Source: Acidicapsa ligni (GTDB lineage Bacteria; Acidobacteriota; Terriglobia; Terriglobales; Acidobacteriaceae). Taken from it: 64,000 bases of DNA. Under the pieces are notes generated by a model. That model was not told the origin of the DNA and did no database searches. It saw only the letters and a program-made list of their open reading frames with translations. Shown here in pieces: positions 43,610 to 53,449 of the stretch (position 1 is its first letter; each line of letters starts with the position of its first letter). The stretch lies in assembly GCF_025685655.1 (NCBI RefSeq), contig NZ_JAGSYG010000004.1, forward strand, positions 310,001 to 374,000, read 5' to 3'. The position numbers and the translations under genes were made by a program.

Positions 43610-45843
43610 TGACTCTCATTCTCGAAGCCGGTTTTCGTTCTCTCTTGATGGCGCTCGCCGTGTGGGGTGGCATTCGTTTGTTGCGGGTGCAGGCCGTGAT
43701 TGCGCAAAAGATAGCGTGGGTGCTGGTCCTTGTTGCTGCGGGAGCAATGCCGCTGGTGATGCACGCTCCATTTCTGGCTGTGAATCGAGCGCTCAATATC
43801 CCGGTGTTTGGTTTGTTCGCTCATAAACAGGTGCCATCTGCGCCGTCAAAATTGATAACTGCTCCATTGACGGCTGCCCCATCTACCGCCGCTTCCACTA
43901 TCGCCCTGAACATGGATGCGACAGGCACACCGCAGAGACAGACCTACAAACCGTCACGAATTGAGAAGAGCGTCAGCCCCTCAGCAGAGCGCCCTTCGCG
44001 TGCAACACAACATGTCGCGAGTGACGCATCCCCAAGCGCATCCAGCCTGAGAACGGAGCCAATCATGCAGGCATTGGCTGCATCGCCCGTCTTGACGTCG
44101 ATGCAATCAGCTATGGGTTCCGTCTTAATGCAGATCTGGAGCTGGAGCAAAGTTCACGCCGGGCTGTTGCTGGCAATTGCCTACGGCATGGTCGGCGGAG
44201 TTCTTCTGCTTCGCACACTGATGGGGCTGTGTATTGCCCTGCGGATTGCGTTGAGGGCAAAGCCGGTTGCCGAGCCGCTGTCTGAATTCATTGCCGATGA
44301 AGATTCGCCACTGAGAGTGCGTGTAAGCGCAGATATTGCAACGCCGGTCACGATCGGCTCCAGCGTAATTTTGCCCGCGAACTACCAGACCTGGGATGAG
44401 GCCAAACTGCGCATCGTGTTGGCGCATGAGCAATCTCATGTGCGCCAGAAGGATTTCTATTTGCAATTACTGGCAGCCGTTCACGCGGCGATCTTCTGGT
44501 TCAGTCCGCTGGGGTGGTGGTTGCAGCGCAAATTGTCTGAGCTCGGAGAAGCTCTGAGCGACCGCGCCGGTCTGGCGCAGGCCTCCGACCCTGCCTCTTA
44601 CGCCCAGGTACTTCTTGAATTCGCGGCCATACCGCGCACAACCCCGCTCGCAGGAGTAGCCATGGCACGTACCAGCAATCTTTCCAGCCGCATTGATCGC
44701 ATTCTGAATGATCGCCGCTTCCGTCTTGATTTCCTCGGCGGACGCCGCCATGTCGCGCTCGCCGCTCTCCTGGTGCCCGCCGCATTGATCGCCGCTGTAG
44801 CGCTGATCCGAATCGGACCGGCAGTCGAGGCCGCCCAGTCGCAGAGCAGAACTGTTGCAAGTGCATCGATGGCAGCCTCCGCTGCTCCTCAAACTCAATC
44901 TCAAACTATTGCCCAGCCTGCGAATCAGGAGTCGGGACAGGTTACAGGGCCGGATCAGGTCACCACTATTGATTCAGCACTAACACCAGTTCCAGCGCTG
45001 ACACCAACGCCCGCACCAGCACCGGCTCCAGTCCCTGCCGTTTCTGCTGTCGCCGAGCTGGAACCAGACGCGGAACCGGAAGAGGCTACGCCAGATGTTG
45101 AAGCTCCCGAGCCTCCCGATGATTCTGAGCTGCAAGCCCCCGTGGCGCCAGAGCCACCCAAGCATGGTCATGGCTTTGCCGCCAGCTATTCCATGGGCGA
45201 AGACGGACGGGACTCGTTCGCGATCCTGAGCGGAAACGGCGATACCGTGACCATGTCCGGCAGGCACGGCAGCGAGTTGGAGAAGGCACGCCAGAAATAT
45301 CACACCGACTTCATCTGGTTTGAACGCGATGGCAAATCCTACGTCATCACCGATCCGGCAGTGGTTGCCCAAAGTCGCGAACTCTTCAAAGGCGATCCAT
45401 CGCTCGGCATTCGGCAGGAGCAGTTGCAGAAGATGCAGGCAGAACTCGATAAGAAAATGCAGAATCTGAAGCCGGAGCTGATCAATTTGAACTCGCCCCA
45501 GTTCAAAGCCCAGATGACCAAGCTGAATGCGGAGATTGCCGAGCTACAGAAGGTGCAGATCAAGGAAATCAGCGACAAGGTAAATGCCGAAGTGCTCTCC
45601 AATCTGCAGGAAAAAATGGGTGACCTCCAGGGGCAGATTGGCGAAATTCAAGGCAAGATCGGCGAACAGCAGGGGCTGATTGGCGAACAGCAGGGCAAAC
45701 TCGGTGAACAAATGGGTAAGCTCGGCGAAGAGATGGGTAAAATCGGCGAGCAGCAGGGCAAGAACGCCGAAGCCGCCAGCCGCAAAATGAAGTCGGTTAT
45801 CGATCAGGCCGTGAAAGACGGGAAAGCAAAGCCCGTCGAGTAG
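43606..45843 (+). CDS. M56-family (BlaR1-like) membrane metalloprotease with heptad-repeat tail
   Basis: 745 residues. Several N-terminal membrane segments surround the zinc motif AHEQSHVRQKDFYLQLL (HExxH) and a downstream LSELGEALSDRAGL element. There is no C-terminal penicillin-binding sensor domain as in BlaR1. Instead the protein has a Pro/Ala/Glu linker (PTPAPAPAPVPAV) and, near residues 672-725, six to seven copies of a seven-residue unit of the type IGEQQGK. It should cleave the BlaI-like repressor; the signal it senses is unknown and not necessarily a beta-lactam. Start overlaps the repressor stop by 4 bases. Confidence 0.88.
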   Translation: MMTLILEAGFRSLLMALAVWGGIRLLRVQAVIAQKIAWVLVLVAAGAMPLVMHAPFLAVNRALNIPVFGLFAHKQVPSAPSKLITAPLTAAPSTAASTIALNMDATGTPQRQTYKPSRIEKSVSPSAERPSRATQHVASDASPSASSLRTEPIMQALAASPVLTSMQSAMGSVLMQIWSWSKVHAGLLLAIAYGMVGGVLLLRTLMGLCIALRIALRAKPVAEPLSEFIADEDSPLRVRVSADIATPVTIGSSVILPANYQTWDEAKLRIVLAHEQSHVRQKDFYLQLLAAVHAAIFWFSPLGWWLQRKLSELGEALSDRAGLAQASDPASYAQVLLEFAAIPRTTPLAGVAMARTSNLSSRIDRILNDRRFRLDFLGGRRHVALAALLVPAALIAAVALIRIGPAVEAAQSQSRTVASASMAASAAPQTQSQTIAQPANQESGQVTGPDQVTTIDSALTPVPALTPTPAPAPAPVPAVSAVAELEPDAEPEEATPDVEAPEPPDDSELQAPVAPEPPKHGHGFAASYSMGEDGRDSFAILSGNGDTVTMSGRHGSELEKARQKYHTDFIWFERDGKSYVITDPAVVAQSRELFKGDPSLGIRQEQLQKMQAELDKKMQNLKPELINLNSPQFKAQMTKLNAEIAELQKVQIKEISDKVNAEVLSNLQEKMGDLQGQIGEIQGKIGEQQGLIGEQQGKLGEQMGKLGEEMGKIGEQQGKNAEAASRKMKSVIDQAVKDGKAKPVE

Positions 45844-45868
45844 CCCTGTCGAACCATTCCATGCGCAA

Positions 45869-45903
45869 CACCGCCGGCGATTTTGCCCCAAGCCCCGGCG
45901 GTG
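45869..45903. terminator. Hairpin after the M56 protease gene
   Basis: CACCGCCGG / CCGGCGGTG, 9-bp GC-rich stem with a 17-base loop, starting 26 bases after the stop. No T run. Confidence 0.5.
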
Positions 45904-46006
45904 CCTGCCAGGGAACATCCCTGTCGACGGATGATTTATGGCTCCGAATCAACGTCGTAGAGTAACTCCTGCCCAAAACCTGTGTCTAAGGCTATAGGGG
46001 TTACTT

Positions 46007-46612
46007 ATGAAGTTGCGTCTAAAGGTTTCCTTCTGCGTTCTTGCCCTTGCGATTTTGATGAGCGCCGAACGGTCTGTCTATGGCCAATCTGCTCAATCCG
46101 CTCAGATCGTTCCAGAAACGAGCGAAGCACTCAGCAAGCTGGCAGACGAGCCCGCTGCCCATACCGGATTTGTCTTCGATCGTTCCATGTTGCAAGCCGC
46201 ACGCTTTCTTCTGCAAGCTCAGGGAATGGCTCCCGAACGTGCATCAGCCGCATTGTCCAGCATCAGCTATGACAATTACCGCTACGCCCAGCCAGCCAAT
46301 TATGCGCCGCAGACCATGGCCTCGATCATCGCCGCCTACCGGGCTGCTGGATGGAAGCATCTCGTCGATGCCCATGGCAGTATTCACGACGATGGTGGTC
46401 AACGCCGTGGCTCCATCACGGATCTATGGCTGCACTTTACCGGGTCGGACATCGACGGCATCACCGTTCTGGCGCGAGGAGTACGCGATATGAATCTAGT
46501 CCAGGTCACGTGCGATCTTCGCCCGCTTGATTTAGTCCACTTCAGCGGCCACTTCGGAATCCCCAAAGTCGATCCCAACGCCCTCATGGTTCCAGACCCC
46601 AAAGAGCATTAA
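46007..46612 (+). CDS. Secreted hypothetical protein
   Basis: 201 residues with a signal peptide (KLRLKVSFCVLALAILMSA, cleavage near YGQ). The mature part has FDRSMLQAARFLLQAQGMAP and AAYRAAGWKHLVDAHG and no recognised domain. It follows the M56 gene by 160 bases on the same strand and could depend on the same regulator. Not recognised. Confidence 0.75.
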   Translation: MKLRLKVSFCVLALAILMSAERSVYGQSAQSAQIVPETSEALSKLADEPAAHTGFVFDRSMLQAARFLLQAQGMAPERASAALSSISYDNYRYAQPANYAPQTMASIIAAYRAAGWKHLVDAHGSIHDDGGQRRGSITDLWLHFTGSDIDGITVLARGVRDMNLVQVTCDLRPLDLVHFSGHFGIPKVDPNALMVPDPKEH

Positions 46613-46674
46613 TATTGCCCATTAATATTGCCCACTGATTCTGGTATCAGGCACGGCGTTTGCCGCAAAAAAAC

Positions 46675-46702
46675 AAAAGCCCCGGAGCGATCCGGGGCTT
46701 TT
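46675..46702. terminator. Strong bidirectional intrinsic terminator
   Basis: AAAAGCCCCGGA and TCCGGGGCTTTT form a perfect 12-bp stem closed by GCGA (a GNRA tetraloop), with A and T tracts on both sides. It serves both the secreted protein gene and ahcY, which converge on it. Confidence 0.9.
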
Positions 46703-46724
46703 ATGGTGAGACTTTGATGACTGT

Positions 46725-48155
46725 TTAGTAGCGATAGTGATCCGACTTATACGGCCCATCGACGGATACACCAAGATACTCCGCCTGCTTCGGCGTGAGC
46801 GTGGTCAACTTGACGCCGATCTTCTGCAGATGCAGACGAGCAACTTCTTCGTCGAGCTTCTTGGGCAGCACGTAGACGCCGATTTTGTAGGTGTCCTTAT
46901 TGGCCCATAGATCGAGCTGTGCCAGCGTCTGGTTGGCAAAGCTGTTGCTCATTACAAAGCTCGGATGGCCTGTCGCGCAACCCAGGTTCACCAGGCGCCC
47001 CTCTGCCAGCACGAAGATGCTGTTGCCGGTCGGGAACGTGTACTGATCGACCTGGGGCTTGATGTTGAGCTTGACTACGCCGGGAGCTTCGTTCAGTAAG
47101 TCGATCTGGATCTCATTGTCGAAGTGGCCAATGTTGCAGACGATCGCCTGATCCTTCATCCGCTTCATGTCCTCAAGCGTGATGATGTCCAGGTTGCCGG
47201 TGCAGGTGACGTAGATGTCGCCGCGGCCCAGTGTCTCTTCAAGCGTGGTAACTTCGTATCCTTCCATCGCCGCCTGCAAAGCATTGATGGGGTCAACTTC
47301 GGTCACAATGACGCGTGCGCCAAGGCCGCGGAGCGAAGCCGCAGAGCCCTTGCCCACATCGCCGTAGCCGCAAACAACGGCGACTTTGCCTGCAACCATG
47401 ACATCGGTAGCGCGCTTGATACCGTCCACCAGCGATTCGCGGCAACCGTAAAGATTGTCGAACTTGGACTTGGTGACCGAGTCATTGACATTGATAGCCG
47501 GGATAAGCAGCTTGCCTTCTTCCAGCATCTTGTAAAGCCGGTGCACGCCCGTCGTTGTCTCTTCTGAAACGCCGCGCCACGCCTTGACGACATTGTGCCA
47601 GTGCTGTGGATCCTCGGCAAAAACCTTCTTCAGCAAATCCTTGATGACCTGCTCTTCATGGCTTGACGAAGGACCATCGACCCATTTGTCGCCATTCTCA
47701 AGCTCATAGCCCTTGTGGATCAGCAGTGTGACATCGCCGCCGTCGTCCACGACGAGCTCCGGGCCTTTGCCGCCCTTGTGATTCAGTGCCTGGTAGGTGC
47801 ACCACCAGTATTCTTCAAGGCTCTCGCCCTTCCATGCAAAGACCGGAACGCCGGTAGCAGCAATGGCTGCGGCTGCGTGATCCTGTGTGGAGAAGATGTT
47901 GCAGCTTGCCCAGCGGACATCCGCACCCAGGCTGGTCAACGTCTCGATCAGCACCGCGGTCTGGATGGTCATGTGCAGCGACCCGGTGATACGCACGCCA
48001 GCCAGCGGCTTCTGCGCGGAATACTTGTTGCGAATCGACATCAGGCCCGGCATCTCATGCTCGGCGATGTTTAGTTCTTTGCGGCCCCAATCGGCCAGGG
48101 ACATATCGGCTACCTTGTAGTCCGTGCCCGCGATTTCGAGCGTTGACGTTGCCAT
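46725..48155 (-). CDS. ahcY: Adenosylhomocysteinase
   Basis: 476 residues, the usual length. Signatures include [33 protein letters not shown], and the NAD-binding Rossmann loop [18 protein letters not shown], ending in SDHYRY. It hydrolyses S-adenosylhomocysteine to adenosine and homocysteine, clearing the inhibitory product of methylation. AAGGAG lies just before the start. It is divergent from an ArsR-type regulator with a methyltransferase domain, whose probable binding sites lie between them. Confidence 0.97.
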   Translation of the reverse strand: MATSTLEIAGTDYKVADMSLADWGRKELNIAEHEMPGLMSIRNKYSAQKPLAGVRITGSLHMTIQTAVLIETLTSLGADVRWASCNIFSTQDHAAAAIAATGVPVFAWKGESLEEYWWCTYQALNHKGGKGPELVVDDGGDVTLLIHKGYELENGDKWVDGPSSSHEEQVIKDLLKKVFAEDPQHWHNVVKAWRGVSEETTTGVHRLYKMLEEGKLLIPAINVNDSVTKSKFDNLYGCRESLVDGIKRATDVMVAGKVAVVCGYGDVGKGSAASLRGLGARVIVTEVDPINALQAAMEGYEVTTLEETLGRGDIYVTCTGNLDIITLEDMKRMKDQAIVCNIGHFDNEIQIDLLNEAPGVVKLNIKPQVDQYTFPTGNSIFVLAEGRLVNLGCATGHPSFVMSNSFANQTLAQLDLWANKDTYKIGVYVLPKKLDEEVARLHLQKIGVKLTTLTPKQAEYLGVSVDGPYKSDHYRY

Positions 48156-48175
48156 TCAAATCTCCTTATCACTCT

Positions 48176-48210
48176 GACATATATCGCCGCATCGTGATAT
48201 GTTGATATGT
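48176..48210. promoter_or_regulatory. Probable SahR-like operator region between ahcY and its divergent regulator
   Basis: CATATATCG (48178-48186) faces CGTGATATG (48193-48201) as an imperfect inverted repeat, and TGATATG repeats directly at 48195 and 48203. The AT-rich repeats stand in the 51-base divergent promoter. Confidence 0.5.
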
Positions 48211-49148
48211 ATCAGATTTCAGCTATGGCGTCAATTGTCAAAATCCTCCGCGTTGTAGCCGACCCCAATCGGCTGCGCATCCTCCTGCTCCTGCGCGGCG
48301 AGGAGCTTTCCGTAGCCGAGTTGCAGGAGGTTTTGGCTATGGGCCAGAGCACCATCTCCACTCACCTATCGCAGTTGAAACAGGCGGGTCTGGTTGAGGA
48401 CAGGCGCACCGGCAAGAGCAATCTCTATCGGGTAAAAAGCAACGGCGCCGAGAATATTCTCACAGGCCTCCTGAAGATGGCGCAGCAGGAAATTCCCGAG
48501 TCTGGAAAAGATCAGGAAGCCATGCGGCGCGTCGTGAAAAAACGACAGGATAAGATGCGCAGCTTCTTCGACAGCGTGGCCGGGCGCATGGGCCGGGATT
48601 ACGTTCCCGGCAAGTCATGGAAAGGCGTTGCCGAAGCGCTCCTGCGATTGATACCTCCCATGGTCATCGCAGACATCGGAGCAGGCGAAGGAGCATTCGC
48701 GCTTTTACTGGCCCAGCGAGCCACAAAAGTTATTGCCGTCGATACTTCGGCGAAGATGATTGAGGTCGGCAGCGATAAGGTCTTGCGTCACGGCGTAAAA
48801 AATGTGGAGTATCTCCTGGGAGATATGGAAGAGCTTCCAATCGAGGACGCGATCGTAGACCTGGTCTTCTTTTCGCAATCGTTGCATCATGCCCTGCATC
48901 CTGAGCGAGCCATCGATGAAGCATGGCGAATACTCAAACCAGGAGGCCGCATCGTGATCCTCGATCTCGTACAGCATCGCTTTGAAGAAGCGCGCGAAAT
49001 ATACGCAGACGAGTGGCTGGGCTTCGGCGAATCGGAACTCGAATCCATGCTGGAAAAGTCAGGTTTTAAAGGCGTGCAAACATCCGTGGTTCACAAAGAA
49101 CCGGAGCCGCCGCAGTTCCAGACACTGCTTGCAGTCGGCGACAGATAA
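48207..49148 (+). CDS. ArsR-type regulator fused to a SAM-methyltransferase fold (SahR-like)
   Basis: 313 residues. N-terminal ArsR winged helix: VVADPNRLRILLLLRGEELS and MGQSTISTHLSQLKQAGLVE. From residue about 110, a class I methyltransferase fold: MVIADIGAGEGAFALLLAQ, VIAVDTSAKMIEV, DMEELPIEDAIVDLVFFSQS and ILKPGGRIVILDL. This architecture, divergent from ahcY, is that described for SahR, which senses S-adenosylhomocysteine and controls methionine-cycle genes in Proteobacteria; here it is inferred. ATG 48225 is an alternative start that leaves the repeats outside the gene. Confidence 0.88.
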   Translation: MYQISAMASIVKILRVVADPNRLRILLLLRGEELSVAELQEVLAMGQSTISTHLSQLKQAGLVEDRRTGKSNLYRVKSNGAENILTGLLKMAQQEIPESGKDQEAMRRVVKKRQDKMRSFFDSVAGRMGRDYVPGKSWKGVAEALLRLIPPMVIADIGAGEGAFALLLAQRATKVIAVDTSAKMIEVGSDKVLRHGVKNVEYLLGDMEELPIEDAIVDLVFFSQSLHHALHPERAIDEAWRILKPGGRIVILDLVQHRFEEAREIYADEWLGFGESELESMLEKSGFKGVQTSVVHKEPEPPQFQTLLAVGDR

Positions 49149-49209
49149 CTCCCATTCGGCCAGGCATCAATAAAAATCTGTGCAATTCGTAAATCGCCTG
49201 GCCGAAGCT

Positions 49210-50688
49210 TTAAGCGTCGAGTTTCTTGGTCACCAGTTCATTCAGCAGTGCTGGATTTGCCTGACCCTTTGATGCGCGCATCACCTGGCCGACAAAGAAC
49301 GCGGCGACCGTCTTTTTACCGCCACGATACTGCTCCAACTGCTTGGGATTGGCAGCAATCACTTCGTCAATCATGGCCTCGATGGCGCTTGAATCCGTGA
49401 TCTGCTGCGGTTTTTCGCGCTCATAGACTGCCGCGAAATCCTCATTCTTTTCAAAGCAGATGTCGAAGAGCTGCTTGAGCTGCTTGGAGCTGATCTTTCC
49501 CTCTTCGAGCAGCTCCGCTGCCAGCACTACTCCTCGCAGCGAAACAGGGGATTTGTCCAGCTCGATTCCTGCAGCTTTGAGACGTCCGCCCAGCTCGCTG
49601 AGCAGTACATTCGCAACGCGGCGTGGACTCTTCGCCGTGCGTGCCACTGCCTCGAACTGATCGGCAAACGAGCGCTCCGCTGTGAGTGTATGCGCATCCT
49701 GCGAAGTCAGTTCATACTCGGCAATCATGCGTTTGCGGCGTGCTTCGGGCAACTCCGGCATTGTCGCGGCAATCTCTGCCTTCCATGCATCGGAGACGAC
49801 CAACGGAGGCAGATCCGGCTCGGGAAAATAACGATAGTCGTGCGCCTGTTCCTTCGAACGCATGGAATACGTGCGTCCCTCGGCTGCATTCCACAGGCGC
49901 GTCTCCTGCGCAACCCGGCCACCGGATTCGATGACCTCGATCTGGCGCTCGATCTCATACTCCAGCGCCGCGCGGATGTAGCGGAAGCTGTTGACATTCT
50001 TGACTTCAGCCTTGGTGCCAAACTTGGGCGCGCCCTTGAGACGCACACTCACATTCGCATCGCAGCGCAGCGAACCCTCTTCCATGTTGCAGTCGGAGAC
50101 ACCCGTATACAGCAGAATTTCCTTGAGCCTGGTCAGATACTCGAAGGCCTCATCCGGCGTACGCAGATCAGGCTCGGAGACAATCTCCACCAGCGGCGTT
50201 CCACAGCGATTGAGGTCAACATAAGTCCGAGTTGCGGAGTCGGCAAAGCCATCATGAATGCTCTTGCCCGCATCCTCTTCCATGTGCGCGCGCGTCACGC
50301 CAATACGCTTAATGCTGCCGTCAGCAGTAGGCACATCGATCCAGCCATTCTCCGCGATAGGCTTGTCGAACTGGGAGATCTGATAACCCTTGGGCGAGTC
50401 GGGATAGAAGTAGTTCTTACGCGCAAATATCGATCGCTCGCGAATCTCACAGTTGATAGCCAGGCCGGCAAGCGTGGCAAACTCAACCGCTCGGCGGTTC
50501 AACACCGGTAACGCGCCCGGCAAGCCAAGGCAGACAGGGCAGACATTGGTGTTTGGGGCCGAACCATAATGGTTGGCGCAGCCGCAAAAGGCCTTGGTTT
50601 CCGTGAGCAGTTGCACATGGACTTCAAGGCCGATGACGGGCTCGTATTTGGCTAAAATTTCCGGGCTCAATGCCGCGATCGCGCTCAT
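49210..50688 (-). CDS. gatB: Aspartyl/glutamyl-tRNA amidotransferase subunit B
   Basis: 492 residues. Starts YEPVIGLEVHVQLLTETKAF, with CGCANHYGSAPNTNVCPVCLG providing zinc cysteines, DLNRCGTPLVEIVSEPD, and a C-terminal YqeY-like tail region ending in RASKGQANPALLNELV. It works with GatA and GatC to convert mischarged Glu-tRNA-Gln or Asp-tRNA-Asn. gatA and gatC are not adjacent, as is common in genomes where gatB stands alone. Confidence 0.97.
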   Translation of the reverse strand: MSAIAALSPEILAKYEPVIGLEVHVQLLTETKAFCGCANHYGSAPNTNVCPVCLGLPGALPVLNRRAVEFATLAGLAINCEIRERSIFARKNYFYPDSPKGYQISQFDKPIAENGWIDVPTADGSIKRIGVTRAHMEEDAGKSIHDGFADSATRTYVDLNRCGTPLVEIVSEPDLRTPDEAFEYLTRLKEILLYTGVSDCNMEEGSLRCDANVSVRLKGAPKFGTKAEVKNVNSFRYIRAALEYEIERQIEVIESGGRVAQETRLWNAAEGRTYSMRSKEQAHDYRYFPEPDLPPLVVSDAWKAEIAATMPELPEARRKRMIAEYELTSQDAHTLTAERSFADQFEAVARTAKSPRRVANVLLSELGGRLKAAGIELDKSPVSLRGVVLAAELLEEGKISSKQLKQLFDICFEKNEDFAAVYEREKPQQITDSSAIEAMIDEVIAANPKQLEQYRGGKKTVAAFFVGQVMRASKGQANPALLNELVTKKLDA

Positions 50689-50737
50689 GGTTGACTTTAA
50701 TTTTAGCAGCGCAGATCGAGTTAAGCGGCCGGTCGAA

Positions 50738-51706
50738 CTACTCCGGCCTGGGGTCTTCCGCCGTGAACTCAGAGCAGCATGGCTTTTCGACTGCCTTGAA
50801 CTCCATCAACTCCAGCCGAATGCCATCCGGATCGTAGAGATTGAACTGGTACTTGCCGTCTCTGCCAATCTGCGGATGCTTATCCGTGCGCCCAGTCAGG
50901 CGATTCTCTGCCGTGAGCTTCTTATAGCTTTCCGGGACCGAGACCACGCCAATCGAGAGATGATCCAGCACGCCCAGCGTCTGCAGAGACATACCGGCAG
51001 GGATACCGCTGTCGGAGGCTGAACCAGTCAGCATGTACTCCAGCCAGTCATGGCTATCCGGTGTCTGCTGCGAAACCCAATCGAGCTTATCCTGCTGCAT
51101 ACCGCCATACCAGTAGGGACGGAAGCCGAGCAGGCCCTTGTAGAACTTGTCTTCCGCCTCTCTCGAATGCACCATGATGCCGAGATGAATGATGTGATGG
51201 CCGATCACATGCACCGCCTCTGGCGACTTAGCCGCAGGTGAAAGCTGCACGAACTCCACCACGTTACCCTCCGGGTCCTGCACGCGAAACGCCTTGCTGC
51301 CATCGGAGAAGTGTTTTACAGACGGCGGCGTCTGCCAGCCATTGTCCTTGAGATAAAGCCGCAGCCCCTCGGCATTTTCCGTATTGTAGGCGGTGTGGTC
51401 GAGACGATTCACGCCCACGTTTGCAGGTAGCGGAAGCACCTCGACAAACTGTGTTGCATTAATTGCGTATCTCACTCCATGCGGATTTTCAGGATCAGGC
51501 TCGCGAACCGCGCCAATAATCTCGGCATAATAATGATCCGTGGCCTTCATGTCCGAGGCGTAAACCGACAGATGTGAGATGCCCGTGATCTTCGGGCGAG
51601 GATGGGCTCCGCTTTTCGCAGAGGTCTGGGCCACGCACGAGATGGTCATGAGTACACCGCAACCAAAAGCAGCAATGGACACCGAGGCAGCAAGCTTTAA
51701 ACGCAT
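50738..51706 (-). CDS. Secreted VOC-superfamily (glyoxalase/dioxygenase-like) protein
   Basis: 322 residues from ATG 51706, with AAAGGAG upstream; further upstream the frame is only the reverse of the peptidase gene. The signal peptide is LAASVSIAAFGCGVLMTISC. Two VOC modules follow: ITGISHLSVYASDMKATDHY and HHIIHLGIMVHSREAEDKFY, with His in SHLSV, HLGIM and DHLSI and Glu residues near module ends as likely metal ligands. Substrate unknown. It is divergent from the secreted M20 peptidase. Confidence 0.82.
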   Translation of the reverse strand: MRLKLAASVSIAAFGCGVLMTISCVAQTSAKSGAHPRPKITGISHLSVYASDMKATDHYYAEIIGAVREPDPENPHGVRYAINATQFVEVLPLPANVGVNRLDHTAYNTENAEGLRLYLKDNGWQTPPSVKHFSDGSKAFRVQDPEGNVVEFVQLSPAAKSPEAVHVIGHHIIHLGIMVHSREAEDKFYKGLLGFRPYWYGGMQQDKLDWVSQQTPDSHDWLEYMLTGSASDSGIPAGMSLQTLGVLDHLSIGVVSVPESYKKLTAENRLTGRTDKHPQIGRDGKYQFNLYDPDGIRLELMEFKAVEKPCCSEFTAEDPRPE

Positions 51707-51871
51707 GAAAAACTCCTTTAGAAATCCGCAGATACCATAGGTTCTTTGACCCAACGGTTGCAACTGATTTCTCAAAACATAATACGCCTCTTCGATTGAA
51801 GTAAAAGCCTTTACCTTCGCGCCTGTATTATTCGTCGACGCCTGTTCCCCCACGGGAAGTACAATCCCTCC

Positions 51872-53359
51872 ATGCAGATTCAAAGCCTCCGCAAACTCGT
51901 TGCGCTTGTAGCAATCACCGTTGTGGGAGCTGCTCAGGCTGTCCGTGCGCAGGCTCCTGCAATCGCACCGTCTTCTCCAGCAGATGCAGATCATGCCCAG
52001 GCCCAAACCCAGACCCAGGCATTGGCCAAAGAAATCTTCAAGCAGCTCATCGAGATCAATACCACTGACACGCCACTCGGCAACGTCACCACCGGTACAA
52101 CTGCGATGCAAAAGCGATTTCTGGATGCAGGCTTTTCTCCGGAAGACGTACACCTGCTTGGGCCGAACGAGCGTAAACAAAATCTCGTCGTTCGCATTCG
52201 AGGAACAGGCAAAGAAAAGCCCGTGCTTTTTCTTTGCCACATGGATGTAGTCGAGGCATTGCCCTCCGACTGGCACACCGATCCCTTCAAATTTGTCGAG
52301 AAAGACGGCTACTACTACGGCCGCGGCACGCAGGACATGAAAGAGTCGGACGCCGCCCTGGTGGCGACATTTCTACGCCTGCATCATGAAGGTTACAAGC
52401 CGCAGCGTGACCTCATTCTGGCGCTCACAGCAGATGAAGAGAGTGGTCGCTCCAATGGCGCAAGCTGGCTCGTGCAAAATCATCGCGACCTCGTGGATGC
52501 CGCCTTCGTAATCAATCCCGATTCAGGCGGCATCGAACTCGATCACGGCAAGCCTGTGACGGCGGATGTTGAGGCGACAGAAAAGGTCTATGCCGACTTC
52601 CAGGTGACCGCTACCAACCCTGGCGGACACAGCTCGCGCCCGCGTCCCGACAACGCCATCTACGAATTGACGGCCGCTCTCAACAAGCTTGCCGCCTACA
52701 GTTTTCCATTTGAATTGAACGGCGTAACGCGCGCTTACTTCGACGCATTGACGAAGAAAGAAAGTGGCGAAACGACAGCCGATATTCGTGCGATCCTCGC
52801 CACTCCACCGGACATGGCTGCTGTCGCCCGCCTATCGACAGAGCCAGATTTCAACTCCAACTTTCGCACCACCTGCGTCGCCACTCGGCTTGCGGCAGGT
52901 CACGCAAACAACGCACTCCCGCAAACCGCACAAGCTAACGTGAACTGCCGCATCTTCCCCGGGCACTCGCCGGAGCAGATTCGCCAGCAGCTAGTCCAGC
53001 TTTTTGACGATTCGAAACTGAGCGTCAAATATATCTCCGATGTTACCGACATGCCGATGGATACCGCTCCCGAGCGTAAAGCCATCGTTCCTCCTCCACC
53101 ATTGCCGGAAGTCTTCGGTCCACTTACCGCATTGGTTCAGCAGATATGGCCAGGTACGCCCGTGACGGCCGTCATGGAAAACGGCGCCTCGGACAGCATT
53201 TATTTTGCCCAGGCAGGTATCCCCAGCTATGGCTTTTCCGCGATAGCTCTTGAACGTGGCGACGATCGCGCTCACGGACAGGATGAGCGTCTTCCCATCG
53301 ATTCGTACATCAAGTCCGTTGATTTCTTTTATGCCTACACAAAGGCACTCGGGAAATAG
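51872..53359 (+). CDS. Secreted M20-family metallopeptidase
   Basis: 495 residues with a signal peptide (LVALVAITVVGAAQAVRAQ). The di-zinc site is visible: His in VLFLCHMDVVEA, bridging Asp in YGRGTQDMKESDA, the Glu pair in LTADEESGRSNG, and a lid domain with ATNPGGHSSRPRPDNAIYEL. It would cleave peptides or acyl-amino acids in the periplasm. Substrate cannot be predicted. Transcribed alone, ending at a strong hairpin. Confidence 0.92.
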   Translation: MQIQSLRKLVALVAITVVGAAQAVRAQAPAIAPSSPADADHAQAQTQTQALAKEIFKQLIEINTTDTPLGNVTTGTTAMQKRFLDAGFSPEDVHLLGPNERKQNLVVRIRGTGKEKPVLFLCHMDVVEALPSDWHTDPFKFVEKDGYYYGRGTQDMKESDAALVATFLRLHHEGYKPQRDLILALTADEESGRSNGASWLVQNHRDLVDAAFVINPDSGGIELDHGKPVTADVEATEKVYADFQVTATNPGGHSSRPRPDNAIYELTAALNKLAAYSFPFELNGVTRAYFDALTKKESGETTADIRAILATPPDMAAVARLSTEPDFNSNFRTTCVATRLAAGHANNALPQTAQANVNCRIFPGHSPEQIRQQLVQLFDDSKLSVKYISDVTDMPMDTAPERKAIVPPPPLPEVFGPLTALVQQIWPGTPVTAVMENGASDSIYFAQAGIPSYGFSAIALERGDDRAHGQDERLPIDSYIKSVDFFYAYTKALGK

Positions 53360-53371
53360 CCGACGCAAAAA

Positions 53372-53422
53372 TATGAGGCGAACTCCTGATCGGAAAAATT
53401 CGATCCGAAGAGTTCGCCTCAT
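53372..53422. terminator. Bidirectional hairpin between the M20 peptidase and kbl
   Basis: ATGAGGCGAACTC and GAGTTCGCCTCAT form a 13-bp perfect stem, with an inner GATCG/CGATC pair. A T-rich stretch follows on the plus side. Confidence 0.8.
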
Positions 53423-53449
53423 GTTGTATTTCTATTCTTGTTGTACGAG

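Noticed and set aside
45619-45765. Non-coding tandem repeat in the M56 gene
   Set aside because: The 21-base repetition stays in frame and encodes a regular seven-residue helix repeat.
49690-50511. 273-codon plus-strand frame inside gatB
   Set aside because: Antisense shadow of gatB with no recognisable protein features.
50738-52276. 512-codon reading of the VOC gene starting inside the M20 peptidase gene
   Set aside because: The first 190 codons are the reverse of the peptidase; signal peptide and ribosome site support ATG 51706.
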